A stretch of 6,749 nucleotides of DNA, from contig JAJQJO010000345.1 in NCBI GenBank assembly GCA_021323495.1, positions 1 through 6,749 on the forward strand, given 5' to 3'. Positions 5,637 to 6,749 of this stretch are shown here, piece by piece. Each line of letters opens with the position of its first letter. The first letter of the stretch is position 1. Under the pieces are notes generated by a model, which made no database searches, was not told the origin of the DNA, and saw nothing but the letters and a program-made list of their open reading frames with translations. The DNA is from Cellvibrio sp. Its GTDB lineage: Bacteria > Pseudomonadota > Gammaproteobacteria > Pseudomonadales > Cellvibrionaceae. Position numbers and translations under genes: made by a program.

Positions 5637-6749
5637 ATGACCGATAAAACCCCCACAATTGTCCACGCAATCGATACCACTGGCCCCGGTGGTGCGGAAA
5701 CTGTTTTTCTTGATATTGCACAACAACTTCAGCTGGCCAATTATGACAATCTTGCGATTATCAAAGGCCCGGGTTGGGTAGAAGAACAATTAAAACTGCG
5801 CGGTATTCGCTATTACATTCTGAAACCGCATGGTTTTTTATCGCTACCTTATTATTGGCAAGTTTATCAATTGCTCAAACGTGAAAATGTTGCATTGGTG
5901 CATGCACACTTGTTGGGTTCAACTCTCACTTATTCAATCCTGACACTGCTGGCCCGCCTGCCACTCATTGCAACTTTACACGGTCGGGTTGATATTAATC
6001 CCAATGAACGTTTTGTTGGCATTAAACAAAAAATTATGCGCATGGGGGTAAACAAGTTGATTGCTGTCAGCCGTGATCTGGCTGCCTATGTTGAACAGCG
6101 CGGCTTGTTTCCAGCCAGTGCTACCGATGTTATTTATAACGGAGTAGATCAGCAGCGCTATCAGCAGCAGGCTTCCGGAACTTTACGCGCGCGGCTGAAT
6201 ATTCCAGCCGATGCCATCCTCATTGGTAGCCTGGGCAATATCCGGCCTGCAAAAAATTACGAGACGCTAATTGATGCAGTTGGGCTGTTAAATAATCCGC
6301 GCTTGCATTTCGTTATTGCTGGCCACCAAAAAAAAGAATTAATGGATCAGCTTACCGCGCAAATGCATGCCCTGGGTGTCGATCAACAGATGCACTTTAT
6401 TGGTTTTTATGACAATACCCCGGAGTTTCTAAAACAATTGGATTTGTTTGTGCTGTCCTCAAGCTCTGAGGGCTTTTCAATCGCCACCATTGAAGCTATG
6501 GCAGCAGGTGTGCCGGTAATTGCGACCCGTTGTGGCGGGCCGGAAGAAATTTTGCAACACGGCAGTACGGGCTATCTGGTTGCTACCAAAGCACCGCAAC
6601 AGCTTGCCGATGCAATTCAACATCTATTATCAAATCCAGATGAAGCAAAACGTCTGGCGCTGGCAGGATATGAGCATATGCACAATACGTTTTCATTAAC
6701 AGTAATGTTGCAAGCCTACCAACGACATTACATCCGATTACTAAATGGC
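5637..6749 (+). CDS. GT4-type (GT-B fold) glycosyltransferase, 3' end cut by the window
   Basis: I translated this frame directly; it is open from ATG 5637 to the last base (371 codons) with no stop. The product is a retaining GT-B glycosyltransferase of the GT4 type, which transfers a sugar from a nucleotide donor to a growing, usually lipid-linked glycan on the cytoplasmic side. The N-terminal acceptor domain has GPGGAE (16-21), the usual glycine-rich loop, then VHAHLLGS (88-95) and TLHGRVD (113-119). AVSRDLA (143-149) and VIYNGVD (165-171) lead into the donor domain: GSLGNIRPAKNYETLI (197-212), FVIAGH (225-230), and EGFSIATIE (278-286), the E-x7-E motif that binds the nucleotide sugar. GVPVIAT (291-297) and GGPEEI (300-305) follow. 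Family members end near 370-390 residues, so only a few are missing. A strong Shine-Dalgarno (GGAAGGA, 5627-5633) sits just upstream. It diverges from the modification operon, and its sugar specificity is unknown. Confidence 0.92.
   Translation, partial: MTDKTPTIVHAIDTTGPGGAETVFLDIAQQLQLANYDNLAIIKGPGWVEEQLKLRGIRYYILKPHGFLSLPYYWQVYQLLKRENVALVHAHLLGSTLTYSILTLLARLPLIATLHGRVDINPNERFVGIKQKIMRMGVNKLIAVSRDLAAYVEQRGLFPASATDVIYNGVDQQRYQQQASGTLRARLNIPADAILIGSLGNIRPAKNYETLIDAVGLLNNPRLHFVIAGHQKKELMDQLTAQMHALGVDQQMHFIGFYDNTPEFLKQLDLFVLSSSSEGFSIATIEAMAAGVPVIATRCGGPEEILQHGSTGYLVATKAPQQLADAIQHLLSNPDEAKRLALAGYEHMHNTFSLTVMLQAYQRHYIRLLNG

Noticed and set aside
5411..5789. Minus-strand frames of 64 and 99 codons in and near the divergent intergenic region
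   Set aside because: They have no family character or convincing ribosome binding site, and the longer one overlaps the start of the clear glycosyltransferase gene.

Overview
The window looks like part of an exopolysaccharide or capsule biosynthesis/modification locus from a Gram-negative bacterium. GC content is near 50%. The gene families match those often seen beside exosortase (PEP-CTERM) type polysaccharide clusters in Gamma- and Betaproteobacteria. A Cellvibrionaceae-like gammaproteobacterium is my guess from gene style only; no 16S, tRNA or other taxonomic marker is present.

Layout, left to right. (1) Positions 1-837, plus strand: the 3' part of a FemAB/GNAT-type acyltransferase whose start lies outside the window. 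(2) Positions 851-5377, minus strand: a compact four-gene run that converges on gene 1. In transcription order it is an ATP-grasp ligase (5377-4202), a NodB-type polysaccharide deacetylase (4144-3134), a second NodB-type deacetylase broken by a -1 frameshift (3127-2163), and a FemAB-related protein of the PEP-CTERM-associated type with an extra N-terminal helical segment (2149-851). Gaps are 57, 6 and 13 bp, so these are probably one operon. (3) Positions 5378-5636: a 259-bp divergent intergenic region with a candidate extended -10 promoter for the plus strand and a small inverted repeat. (4) Positions 5637-6749, plus strand: a nearly complete GT4-type glycosyltransferase that runs off the right edge with no stop codon.

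How the genes may work together (inference): the glycosyltransferase helps build a glycan. The two deacetylases would expose amines on N-acetylated sugars. The ATP-grasp enzyme and the two FemAB/GNAT-type enzymes are all of families that commonly form amide or peptide bonds, so they could re-decorate those amines or make an acyl/aminoacyl donor. No substrate can be read from the sequence.

The clearest anomaly is the frameshift in the second deacetylase. It lies next to a perfect 9-bp inverted repeat in a very GC-rich stretch, so a sequencing error and a true mutation are both possible. I found no CRISPR array, insertion sequence, tRNA, rRNA or riboswitch.
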